Assembly (NCBI GenBank): GCA_031362415.1
Contig: JANLSK010000299.1
Location: forward strand, 1-33,979
Direction: 5' to 3'
Source: VFJJ01 sp031362415
Lineage (GTDB): Bacteria; Actinomycetota; Acidimicrobiia; IMCC26256; VFJJ01
DNA length: 33,979 nucleotides
Shown piece by piece: positions 1 through 6,957 of this stretch. How positions within the stretch are numbered: the stretch's first letter is position 1; each line of letters starts with the position of its first letter. A model generated the notes under the pieces. That model worked only from the letters and a program-made list of their open reading frames with translations, was not told the DNA's origin and did no database searches. Made by a program: the position numbers and the translations under genes.

Positions 1-538
1 CGAGCACCGAGGCGACCACCACCACCAGCACGGCCGCCACCCCTGCGATCGTCCACAGCTCCGACCACTCGCCCCGCGATGTCGGCACTCCGAGCTGACG
101 CAGATCGTCAAGAACCGGTCGCGGATCGGAGCCCTGGTCGATCGCGGCAGCGGCACCAATCGCGAAGGCCACACCGAGCACGAACACGGCAGCTCCGTGG
201 GCCACCCCGGCCCGTCGGGCCATGCGTCCGGCCACGTAGCCTCCGAACAGGTAGGCCACGCCCAGCGCACCTCCAGCGACGAGACCGCCGGCCCGGTCGA
301 GTCGACGCCAGTCGGTGCTGCTCAGGTCGGTCCCGATGTCGAGGCCATCGAACACGGCGGCGGTGAGGGCGAACACCACTCCGAAGACGCCGAAGGCGCA
401 CACGGTGCCTGCGAGCACGGCCAGAAGAGAGAACCGACCGAAGCCGGCATCCTCCGCCATGAGCGCTCGGTCGCGAGACGTCTCCCGCTGGTACTGATAC
501 TGGTCCTCGCGTTGGTGCTGGTGCTCGATCTTGGTCAT
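1..538 (-). CDS. Multi-pass membrane protein, C-terminus cut by window edge
   Basis: The frame opens with ATG at 538-536 and stays open to the window edge, giving at least 179 residues with no stop. The first 30 residues are polar and rich in Gln, His, Glu and Arg (it begins MTKIEHQHQRED). About four hydrophobic segments follow, near residues 36-60, 84-104, 110-130 and 161-179, with short loops between them such as GRMARRAG. This looks like a small integral membrane protein with a cytoplasmic N-terminus, similar in layout to YrzE-like actinobacterial membrane proteins, but I cannot name a function. The start overlaps the stop of a 39-codon ORF by ATGA, so translation is probably coupled. The real C-terminus lies outside the window. 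Confidence 0.7.
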   Translation of the reverse strand, partial: MTKIEHQHQREDQYQYQRETSRDRALMAEDAGFGRFSLLAVLAGTVCAFGVFGVVFALTAAVFDGLDIGTDLSSTDWRRLDRAGGLVAGGALGVAYLFGGYVAGRMARRAGVAHGAAVFVLGVAFAIGAAAAIDQGSDPRPVLDDLRQLGVPTSRGEWSELWTIAGVAAVLVVVVASVL

Positions 539-654
539 GACGACCCCTCGACGTTGTTCCGATGCGCGCTCAGTCCGCCGGCCACGAGTTTCCCGGAGGC
601 TGATCGGGACAGCAGAGGCGGCGTCGGGTGCAGCAGCGGCGGTTGCGCGGGCAT
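535..654 (-). CDS. Small 39-residue ORF, coupled to the membrane protein gene
   Basis: ATG at 654-652 and TGA at 537-535 give 39 residues (MPAQPPLLHPTPPLL then a Ser/Gly/Ala-rich end). A perfect AGGAGGT lies 4 nt before the ATG, the strongest ribosome-binding site I noticed in the window. The stop shares the ATGA junction with the membrane protein gene. The peptide has no hydrophobic segment, starts Pro-rich and carries a few basic residues. It is either a genuine small protein or a leader whose translation sets that of the downstream gene. I do not recognise a family. Confidence 0.5.
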   Translation of the reverse strand: MPAQPPLLHPTPPLLSRSASGKLVAGGLSAHRNNVEGSS

Positions 655-933
655 GGCCACCTCCTGGGCGACAGGTTCGAGATATCCGGTGACCCCGTAC
701 CCCTACCCGTCGCGCGAGCGATCCAAGCACGATCAGACGCACGCGACGCCGGCGAGCGACTCGACGGCCGAGGCGCCCGGTGTCCGGGTATCCCGGCCCG
801 CGTGGTTGCTGTTCGACGGGGGCCGGTTCGCGCTTGCGCACCCGGCCTGCCGCCTGAAAACATAGCGATCACTAGGTACAAGCGAAGATGGCCGGCGCAG
901 AGCCAGTGCAGGGCCAGAGCAGAGGGGCAAGTC
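655..933. promoter_or_regulatory. Divergent intergenic region, promoter candidates only
   Basis: This 279-bp stretch separates the leftward small ORF/membrane gene from the rightward amidohydrolase operon, so promoters for both should lie here. The only AT-richer patch is around 855-890 (it contains gaaaacatagcgatcac). On the minus strand TTCGCT and TATGTT can be placed 16 bp apart there, a weak sigma-70-like pair. I see no convincing operator palindrome. A minus-strand open frame over 570-1022 crosses this region but shows no protein-like features. Confidence 0.3.
659..665 (-). promoter_or_regulatory. Strong Shine-Dalgarno of the 39-codon ORF
   Basis: AGGAGGT on the minus strand, spaced 4 nt from the ATG at 654. 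It decides in favour of this start and is the main reason for calling the small ORF. Confidence 0.6.
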
Positions 934-2058
934 ATGGGTGCTACGACCAAGGAACGGTTGATCTCGGCCGACGACCACGTCGATCTGAGCCACGGGGCGG
1001 TGAAGGCGCATCTCGCGTCCAAGTTCCACGACGACTACGACGCCGGCATCGCCTCGTTCATCAGCTCGGCCGGCAACGTGCTGTCGATCGAGGCCAATCA
1101 GCTCTGGCGTGAGCAACAGAACCTCGGGCCCTCTGACAAGCCTGTCGGGATGGGCGTGGGTCGCCGCCACCCGGCCAACGGCCGGCCGGGTCACACCAAC
1201 GCCGTGGAGCGCTTGGCCGACATGGATGCCGACGGCGTCGAGGCCTCGGCCACGTATTGCGAGGTCTCCGCGTTTCGATACCTGTATCTGGTGAAGAACG
1301 GCTGGAAGGAAGCAACCCGGGCGTTCAACACCGCCCTGGCCGACTTCGCCTCGGCCGCTCCGAGTCGCCTGGTGGTGTCGTACCAGATCCCCATTCACGA
1401 CATCGACGCCGCCGTGGCCGAGGTGCGATGGGCTGCGGCGACGGGCTGCAAGTCGTTGCAGCTCCCCGTCTTTCCGGCCGAGCTCGGCCTACCCGATTAC
1501 TGGGACACGCGGTACGACCCGCTGTGGGCCGCTATCCAGGATGTCGACCTGCCGGTGTGCTGCCACATCGGTATGAACACGGCGCTCGATGATCTCGCCC
1601 GCCGCGATCCCACACCCCAGAAGGGTATTTTCGTGCCCCTGGTCGCGATGTCGGCCGCCGAGCCGCTCGGGATGTGGATCATGGGCGGGGTGTTCGCACG
1701 CTTTCCCGATCTGCGGGTCGTGTTCGTGGAGCCCGGGCTGGGGTGGGTGTCGTGGTGGCTTTACATCGCCGACGACTTCGTGCTCCGCCAGGGCTACGAC
1801 TTCCCGGCCATCACCGAGTTGCCGAGCCACTACTTCCGCAAGAACGTGTTTCTCACCTTCGTCGACGAGCCCGACGCTCTGTACCACGCCCACGCACGGC
1901 TCGGTGTCGAGAACATCATGTGGTCGTCCGATTATCCGCACCCGGTGTCGAGCTGGCCCAACTCGCAAGCAGTCGTCGACGAGATGTTCGGCGGCGCCGA
2001 TCCTGTCGAGCGGGCGCTCGTGGTCAGTGGCAACGCCGCACGCGTGTGGAGGTTGTGA
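934..2058 (+). CDS. Amidohydrolase family 2 metal-dependent hydrolase
   Basis: The product has 374 residues and the TIM-barrel amidohydrolase-2 pattern (ACMSD-like family, PF04909 type). Metal-site candidates are the N-terminal DDHVD at 13-17, CCHIGMN with H211, and SSDYPHP with D333 and H336. The FVEPGLGW segment typical of the family is also present. In the actinobacterial branch the first motif is usually DDH-x-x rather than the classical H-x-H, as here. Such enzymes hydrolyse C-N or C-C bonds or decarboxylate carboxylic acids; the substrate cannot be read from sequence. ATG 934 was chosen over longer upstream frames because GAGGGG sits just before it and the family N-terminus starts there. 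It opens a long same-strand run, 48 bp before the CoA-transferase gene. Confidence 0.85.
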   Translation: MGATTKERLISADDHVDLSHGAVKAHLASKFHDDYDAGIASFISSAGNVLSIEANQLWREQQNLGPSDKPVGMGVGRRHPANGRPGHTNAVERLADMDADGVEASATYCEVSAFRYLYLVKNGWKEATRAFNTALADFASAAPSRLVVSYQIPIHDIDAAVAEVRWAAATGCKSLQLPVFPAELGLPDYWDTRYDPLWAAIQDVDLPVCCHIGMNTALDDLARRDPTPQKGIFVPLVAMSAAEPLGMWIMGGVFARFPDLRVVFVEPGLGWVSWWLYIADDFVLRQGYDFPAITELPSHYFRKNVFLTFVDEPDALYHAHARLGVENIMWSSDYPHPVSSWPNSQAVVDEMFGGADPVERALVVSGNAARVWRL

Positions 2059-2106
2059 CGCGCAGCAGCGGCACGGCCCAGCGGATGCGGCGACAAGGAG
2101 TGGACG

Positions 2107-4575
2107 ATGGCCGGAGTCTTCGACGGGTTGGTGGTGCTCGACCTCTCCTGGGGGATCGCCGGACCCATGACCACGATGATGCTCGCCGACAACGGCGCCC
2201 GGGTGACGAGGATCGTACGTCCCCAGGGTGACCCCTTCGCCGACCAGACCGGCTACCGCGTCTGGAACCGGGGCAAGCGCAGTGCGACCATCGATCTCCG
2301 CTCACCCGAGGGCCACAAGGCTTTCCTCGCCCTGGCATCTCGCGCCGACATCGTGGTCGAGACGTTCTCTCCGGGCACCACCGAGCACCTCGGCATACAT
2401 CACGACGCGTTGGCCGCGATCAACCCGCGGCTCGTCACCTGCTCGATATCGGGGTACGGGAGCCATCCCGACCACGCCGACCGTCCCGGGTACGACGCAC
2501 TTGTCGCCGCCCGAACCGGTCTGCTGTACGACCAGAAGGGCCGCCGGGGAACTGCGCTCGAGTACATCGTCGGCCGCGACGGCCCTCACCCCGAGTACGA
2601 CGCTCCCGACGGGCTCGTACGCGGTGCCAACCGCTCGGGCCCCGTGTTTCCCCGCACGCCGTGGCCCAGCATCGGGGCCAACTACGTGGCGTCGCTGGGC
2701 ATCGCCGCCGCGCTGCGCGCCCGCGAGGTCACTGGTCGGGGCCAGCACGTCGAGACCTCGTTGTTGCAGGGCGCCCTCGCCGCGATCTCGCTCAACTGGC
2801 AGCGGGTCGAGAATCCCGACGCCACGCTGTACTGGATGTGGCCCATCGACTCGCGCTCGATCGAGGGCATCTACCAGTGCGCCGACGGCCGCTGGGTGCA
2901 TCACTGGACGGTCCGCCCGAAGTGGGTGCTCGGCGCCGCCGAGGCCGACCGTCCTCAGGACGTGGTGCTCGACACCGCGTACCGCGACGATCCCGACCGG
3001 ATCTCGATGGAGGCCGACGGGTTTCTCACCGGAATCTTCTTGCACCCACTGTTGGCCGAGGCGTTCACGAAGTTCCCGTCGAGCGACTGGGTGGAGGCCG
3101 GCGCCCTGGCCGGGATCGGTGTCGCGCTGGTGCGCTCGCCCGCCGAGGCTCTGGCCGACGAGGCGTTCCTCGCCGACGGTTGCGTGGTCGAGGTCGACGA
3201 TCCCGATGTCGGTCGCATCCGTCATGTCGGGTCGGTGCTGGAGTTCTCGTCCACACCGGGCGGCGTCACCGCTGCGTCGGCGCGGTCGGGGGCTCACACC
3301 GCCGACGTTTTCGCCGAGGCTGCCGCCATCACGGTGTCGCCGGGACCCGAGGGGTCCGTCGGCAACGCGGGAACGGCCACCGGCGTCTCGCTGGCCCATC
3401 CGCTCGCCGGAATCAGGGTGCTCGACCTCGGGCTGGGCGTCGCCGGACCGTTCACCGGTCGGGTGCTCGCCGATCTGGGGGCCGACGTCATCAAGGTCAT
3501 GGCCATGCACGACGGGTATTGGTCGGGGACGCACATGGGCCTCGGCACCAATCGGGGTAAGCGCAGCATCGCCGTGAACCTCAAGCACCCCATGGGTCGC
3601 GCCGCGCTCGACCGGCTCATCGAGCAGGCCGACGTGTTCACGGTGAACTGGCGTCCCGGCGCCGCGGCTCGGCTCGGGCTCGACTTCGACACGCTGCACG
3701 CACGCTTCCCGCGGCTGGTCTACTGCAACACCCGTGGGTACGAGAAGGGGCCCCGGTCCGACCTTCCCGGGACCGACCAAACCGCCGCCGCCCTCACCGG
3801 GACCGAGTGGGAGGACGGCGCCTGCGACGCTGGTAACCCGCCGCTGTGGAGTCGCTCGAACATGGGCGACACCGGTAACGCGCTCCTCGCCGCCGTTGCC
3901 ATCACCGCGGCGCTGTATCACCGGGAGCGCACCGGCGACGGGCAGGCCGTCAGCACGTCGATCGTCAACGCCGGGCTGCTCCACACCTCCTACGCCTGGA
4001 TCGCCGCCGACGGCACGCCTGCCGAGTGGGGTCATGTCGACGGCGACCAGTACGGCCTGTCGCCGTACTACCGGCTCTACCCCTGCGCCGACGACAGCTG
4101 GCTGTTCGTCGCCGCCCTCACACCCGAGCACCGATCGAGCCTCATCGAAGCGGTGACGGGCGCAGCCTCGCCGGACGCAGCCTCCCCGAGCACCGACACC
4201 AACGATGCTCAGCTCGTTGCCAGCCTCGAGGCCGGCTTCCGGTCACGATCGGCGGCGGCATGGAGCAGCGCGCTCGACGACCTCGCCGTCCCCGCAGAGG
4301 TGGTCGACGAGTCGTTCTGCCGATCGATCTTCGATGATCCCCACGCCCGAGCTGCGCATCTGGTCTCCGAGACCTGGGCCAGCGGCGTCGGGCGCTTCGA
4401 GGATCCCGGCTTGCTCGTCGGCTTTTCCCACACCCCCAGCGTCGTGCAGGGTGGTCCGTGCATGTGCGGCGAGCACACGCGTCAACTGCTGCACGAGCAC
4501 GGGTACACCGATGCCGAGATCGACGCCATGGTCGCCGAACGCGCCGTCCTCGACGCCCCGATCGAGCGGCCATGA
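2107..4575 (+). CDS. Double-length type III CoA-transferase (CaiB/BaiF), tandem domains
   Basis: At 822 residues this is about twice the usual 400 of a CaiB/BaiF (formyl-CoA transferase) subunit. Two complete repeats are visible. Repeat one starts at FDGLVVLDLSWGIAGP (about residue 5) and has NRGKRSATIDL. Repeat two starts at LAGIRVLDLGLGVAGP (about 435) and has NRGKRSIAVNL. The family's catalytic Asp, in a GD-x-x-G context, is present in repeat two (MGDTG, D588). The matching site in repeat one reads IGANY, with Ala191. The N-half may therefore be structural, the pair acting like an internal heterodimer. The expected reaction is CoA transfer from an acyl-CoA donor to a carboxylic acid, activating the operon's substrate. 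AAGGAG lies 6 nt before the ATG, and the stop overlaps the TetR start by 4 bp. Confidence 0.9.
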   Translation: MAGVFDGLVVLDLSWGIAGPMTTMMLADNGARVTRIVRPQGDPFADQTGYRVWNRGKRSATIDLRSPEGHKAFLALASRADIVVETFSPGTTEHLGIHHDALAAINPRLVTCSISGYGSHPDHADRPGYDALVAARTGLLYDQKGRRGTALEYIVGRDGPHPEYDAPDGLVRGANRSGPVFPRTPWPSIGANYVASLGIAAALRAREVTGRGQHVETSLLQGALAAISLNWQRVENPDATLYWMWPIDSRSIEGIYQCADGRWVHHWTVRPKWVLGAAEADRPQDVVLDTAYRDDPDRISMEADGFLTGIFLHPLLAEAFTKFPSSDWVEAGALAGIGVALVRSPAEALADEAFLADGCVVEVDDPDVGRIRHVGSVLEFSSTPGGVTAASARSGAHTADVFAEAAAITVSPGPEGSVGNAGTATGVSLAHPLAGIRVLDLGLGVAGPFTGRVLADLGADVIKVMAMHDGYWSGTHMGLGTNRGKRSIAVNLKHPMGRAALDRLIEQADVFTVNWRPGAAARLGLDFDTLHARFPRLVYCNTRGYEKGPRSDLPGTDQTAAALTGTEWEDGACDAGNPPLWSRSNMGDTGNALLAAVAITAALYHRERTGDGQAVSTSIVNAGLLHTSYAWIAADGTPAEWGHVDGDQYGLSPYYRLYPCADDSWLFVAALTPEHRSSLIEAVTGAASPDAASPSTDTNDAQLVASLEAGFRSRSAAAWSSALDDLAVPAEVVDESFCRSIFDDPHARAAHLVSETWASGVGRFEDPGLLVGFSHTPSVVQGGPCMCGEHTRQLLHEHGYTDAEIDAMVAERAVLDAPIERP

Positions 4576-5300
4576 CCGACACCGTCAACACCACCAAGCG
4601 CCCGAGTGCACGGCGACCGTCGGCCAGCGAGACCCGCGTGCGCCGACGCGATGGCGAGCTCACCCGGCAACGCGTGCTCGAGGCGGCGATCGCCAGCATC
4701 CTCGAGGTGGGGTACTACCAGTCGAGCTCGAACGAGATCGCCCGGCGCGCCGGCGTCACCTGGGGCGTACTGCAGCACCAGTTCGGCTCCCGGGAAGCCC
4801 TGCTGCTCGAGGTGCTGAACGACCGCTGGGAGCGACTCCAGCACCTGGTCGCGTGCGCCGAGATCCGTGGCGCCACGCTCGAGGAGCGCCTCCACGAGGT
4901 TCTCGGCGTCCTCGAGCAGCACTACGGCCAGCCCGAGCACCTCGTCACCATGCAGATCGGCCTCGATCTGGCGAACAACCCGTCAACCTCGACCGAGACC
5001 CGGCGAGCGGTGCGACGCCACGCGCAGCGGTTGAGCCGGGCCTGGCGACCCTTGTGCGTCAAGGCTCTGGGCGAGTCGGCTGCTCAACCCGAGCTCGTCA
5101 ACTACGCGTTCACGGCGCTACGCGGCTACCTCGTAGGCAACCTCATCGCGTCGAGCTTCAGCACGACGAAAAGGAGCGACACGATTCAGCGGGACCTGTT
5201 GATCGACGGGATCTCGGCCGCCGTTCGCGCCGCAACTACGACTTCCGGGTCCGCACGTGACGGGTCCGAGGCGGGGAACGCCATGGGAGGCGCCCCATGA
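4572..5300 (+). CDS. TetR-family transcriptional regulator
   Basis: The product has 242 residues. A basic N-terminal tail of about 28 residues leads into a classic TetR DNA-binding region: TRQRVLEAAIASILEVG, then a helix-turn-helix around 51-73 (SNEIARRAGVTWGVLQHQFGS, then REALL). The rest is a helical ligand-binding and dimerisation domain without recognisable ligand residues. The ATG overlaps the CoA-transferase stop and the TGA overlaps the DUF35 start, so the regulator lies inside the transcript and is probably translated in coupling with its neighbours. That fits autoregulation by a pathway intermediate, perhaps an acyl-CoA; this is inference. Longer upstream frames only re-read the CoA-transferase end. 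Confidence 0.9.
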   Translation: MTDTVNTTKRPSARRPSASETRVRRRDGELTRQRVLEAAIASILEVGYYQSSSNEIARRAGVTWGVLQHQFGSREALLLEVLNDRWERLQHLVACAEIRGATLEERLHEVLGVLEQHYGQPEHLVTMQIGLDLANNPSTSTETRRAVRRHAQRLSRAWRPLCVKALGESAAQPELVNYAFTALRGYLVGNLIASSFSTTKRSDTIQRDLLIDGISAAVRAATTTSGSARDGSEAGNAMGGAP

Positions 5301-5722
5301 CCCGCGTGATCCCACCGAACGTCGAGCCCGATGACGAGTATTTCTGGGACGGGGTGAAGCAGCACAGGCTGCTCCTGCAAGCGTGCGCCGCGTGCGGGAC
5401 CCTTCGTCACCCTCCCGTTCCGATGTGCGGCCGCTGCCATGCCACCGACTGGGGTGTGCAAGACGCCGAAGGAACCGGTTACGTGCACAGCTGGATCATC
5501 TCCCGACATCCCAGCGAGCCCGACGATCAGGCGCGCGTCGTGGTTCTGGTGGAGCTCACCGAAGGCCTGCGCATCGTGGCCAACCTCATCGACGTGCCGT
5601 TCGATCAGGTGCGCAACGAGATGCCGGTCGAGGTGTGCTTCCGTGAGATCGACGGCGTGTTGTTGCCGCAGTTCCGGGCGCGAAGCGGCGAGGGCTTCAC
5701 GCCGCCGGGGAGGCCGACATGA
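5297..5722 (+). CDS. DUF35 OB-fold/zinc-ribbon protein, partner of thiolase-like protein
   Basis: The product has 141 residues. A zinc ribbon is formed by C30, C33, C44 and C47 (CAACG and CGRCH) and is followed by the OB-fold half of DUF35 proteins (GTGYVHSWIISR, VVVLVELTEGLRIVANL). DUF35 proteins usually form complexes with thiolase-fold partners; in cholesterol degradation the ChsH2 DUF35 domain is needed by the aldolase Ltp2. The gene overlaps both the TetR stop and the start of the thiolase-like gene by 4 bp, the expected arrangement for an obligate two-protein complex. Confidence 0.88.
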   Translation: MTRVIPPNVEPDDEYFWDGVKQHRLLLQACAACGTLRHPPVPMCGRCHATDWGVQDAEGTGYVHSWIISRHPSEPDDQARVVVLVELTEGLRIVANLIDVPFDQVRNEMPVEVCFREIDGVLLPQFRARSGEGFTPPGRPT

Positions 5723-6882
5723 GCCGCGCCAGCCGAGTTGCGGTTGCGGGCAGCACGATCATCGCGGGCATCGGCCAGACCGAGTTCTCGAAGTACAGCG
5801 GTCGCAGCGAGCTCCAGCTGGCGGCCGAGGCGGCTTGCAGCGCGATCGCCGACGCCGGCATGACCCCGGCCGACATCGACGGCATGGTCACCTTCACCCT
5901 CGACACGAACGACGAGCTGTTGCTGATGCGCTCGCTGGGCATCCCCGAGCTGCGCTACTGGTCGCGCACTCCCCACGGCGGGGCCGGCGCCCACACGACC
6001 ATCCAGCACGCTGCCCTTGCGGTGCATGGCGGAGCGGCCAAGGCCGTGCTCGTGTATCGCGCCTTCAACGAACGCTCGGGCCGGCGGTTCGGACAGCCGA
6101 ACGCTCGCGTCACGCCTCCGGGATGGAACTGGTATCTGCCCTTCGGACTCGACACCCCGGCCAAGACGTACTCGCTCGGATTCCAGCGCTACATGTTCCG
6201 CTACGGACTCACCAACGAGGACTTCGGTCGCTACGCCGTCGTCGCCCGGCGCCACGCAGCCACGAATCCCAATGCCTGGTTCCATGATCGGCCGATCACC
6301 CTCGACGACCATCAGAGCTCGCGGTGGATCGTCGAGCCCATCCTGCGCCTGCTCGACTGCTGCCAAGAGAGCGACGGCGGCGTGGCCATGATCGTCACCT
6401 CCGCCGACCGGGCTCCCGACCTCCCCAATCGTGCCGTGCGGGTGGCCGCCGTCGCCGACGCCCACATCAACGAGGGCAACGTGATGTTCAACTACTACCA
6501 CGGCGATCTGGCCGAGTTCCCCGAGGCCCAAGCGCTCGGTCGCCAGCTCTACGAACAGGCCGGGCTGGGCCCCGACGACATCGATGCCGCGATGCTCTAC
6601 GAGAACTTCAGCCCGGTCGTGTTCCTGCAACTCGAGGCGCTGGGATTCTGCGGTCCGGGCGAGGCGGCGGCGTTCATCGCCGAGGGCAACATCGACCTCA
6701 CCGGAAAGCTCCCCGTCAACACCCACGGCGGTCTGCTCGGCGAGGCCTACATCCACGGTCTCAACAACATCCTCGAGGGCGTCCGTCAGATCCGGGGAAC
6801 GGCGGCGAACCAACTGTCGAACCCGGAGACGATCATGGTGGCGGGCGGCCACAGCGGCCTCATCCTGCAACCCGCCAGCTGA
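5719..6882 (+). CDS. Thiolase-superfamily protein without catalytic Cys, Ltp2-type aldolase candidate
   Basis: The product has 387 residues with the SCP2/lipid-transfer thiolase layout: IIAGIGQTEFSKYSGRS at the N-terminus, EPILRLLDCCQESDGG in the middle, and the NTHGGLLGEAYIHGLN loop with H336 near the C-terminus. The nucleophilic Cys normally found near residue 90 is missing; that region reads RTPHGGAGAHTTIQ. Thiolytic or Claisen chemistry through a Cys-acyl intermediate is therefore unlikely. The closest described parallel is Ltp2, which with a DUF35 partner cleaves a steroid side-chain beta-hydroxyacyl-CoA by retro-aldol reaction. Tyr294 (MLYENFS) and Tyr344 lie where Ltp2-type catalytic tyrosines have been proposed, from memory and unverified. 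The substrate is unknown. It starts in a 4-bp overlap with the DUF35 gene. Confidence 0.85.
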   Translation: MSRASRVAVAGSTIIAGIGQTEFSKYSGRSELQLAAEAACSAIADAGMTPADIDGMVTFTLDTNDELLLMRSLGIPELRYWSRTPHGGAGAHTTIQHAALAVHGGAAKAVLVYRAFNERSGRRFGQPNARVTPPGWNWYLPFGLDTPAKTYSLGFQRYMFRYGLTNEDFGRYAVVARRHAATNPNAWFHDRPITLDDHQSSRWIVEPILRLLDCCQESDGGVAMIVTSADRAPDLPNRAVRVAAVADAHINEGNVMFNYYHGDLAEFPEAQALGRQLYEQAGLGPDDIDAAMLYENFSPVVFLQLEALGFCGPGEAAAFIAEGNIDLTGKLPVNTHGGLLGEAYIHGLNNILEGVRQIRGTAANQLSNPETIMVAGGHSGLILQPAS

Positions 6883-6885
6883 GCC

Positions 6886-6957
6886 ATGAGAGAGCCGGGC
6901 ATGCAGTCGCACACCCGTACGCACGCCACGCCGGTCGATGACGCAGGGGCCGCATGA
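6886..6957 (+). CDS. Possible 23-residue linker ORF before the EamA gene
   Basis: ATG at 6886 lies 3 nt after the thiolase-like stop, and its TGA (6955-6957) forms an ATGA junction with the EamA start. The peptide MREPGMQSHTRTHATPVDDA plus GAA resembles no family I know. Its upstream ribosome site is weak. It would close the 71-bp gap into a translationally continuous chain, but may be chance. Confidence 0.25.
   Translation: MREPGMQSHTRTHATPVDDAGAA

Noticed and set aside
570..1022. A 150-codon minus-strand frame across the divergent promoter region
   Set aside because: Arg/Ser/Pro-rich, no ribosome site, overlaps the start of the amidohydrolase and the well-supported 39-codon ORF.
2302..4131. 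A 609-codon minus-strand open frame inside the CoA-transferase gene
   Set aside because: Antisense shadow: no ribosome site, low-complexity composition and no motifs, whereas the plus strand shows two full CoA-transferase domains.
5605..6924. A 439-codon minus-strand open frame opposite DUF35 and the thiolase-like gene
   Set aside because: Antisense shadow of two motif-bearing genes, without protein-like features.
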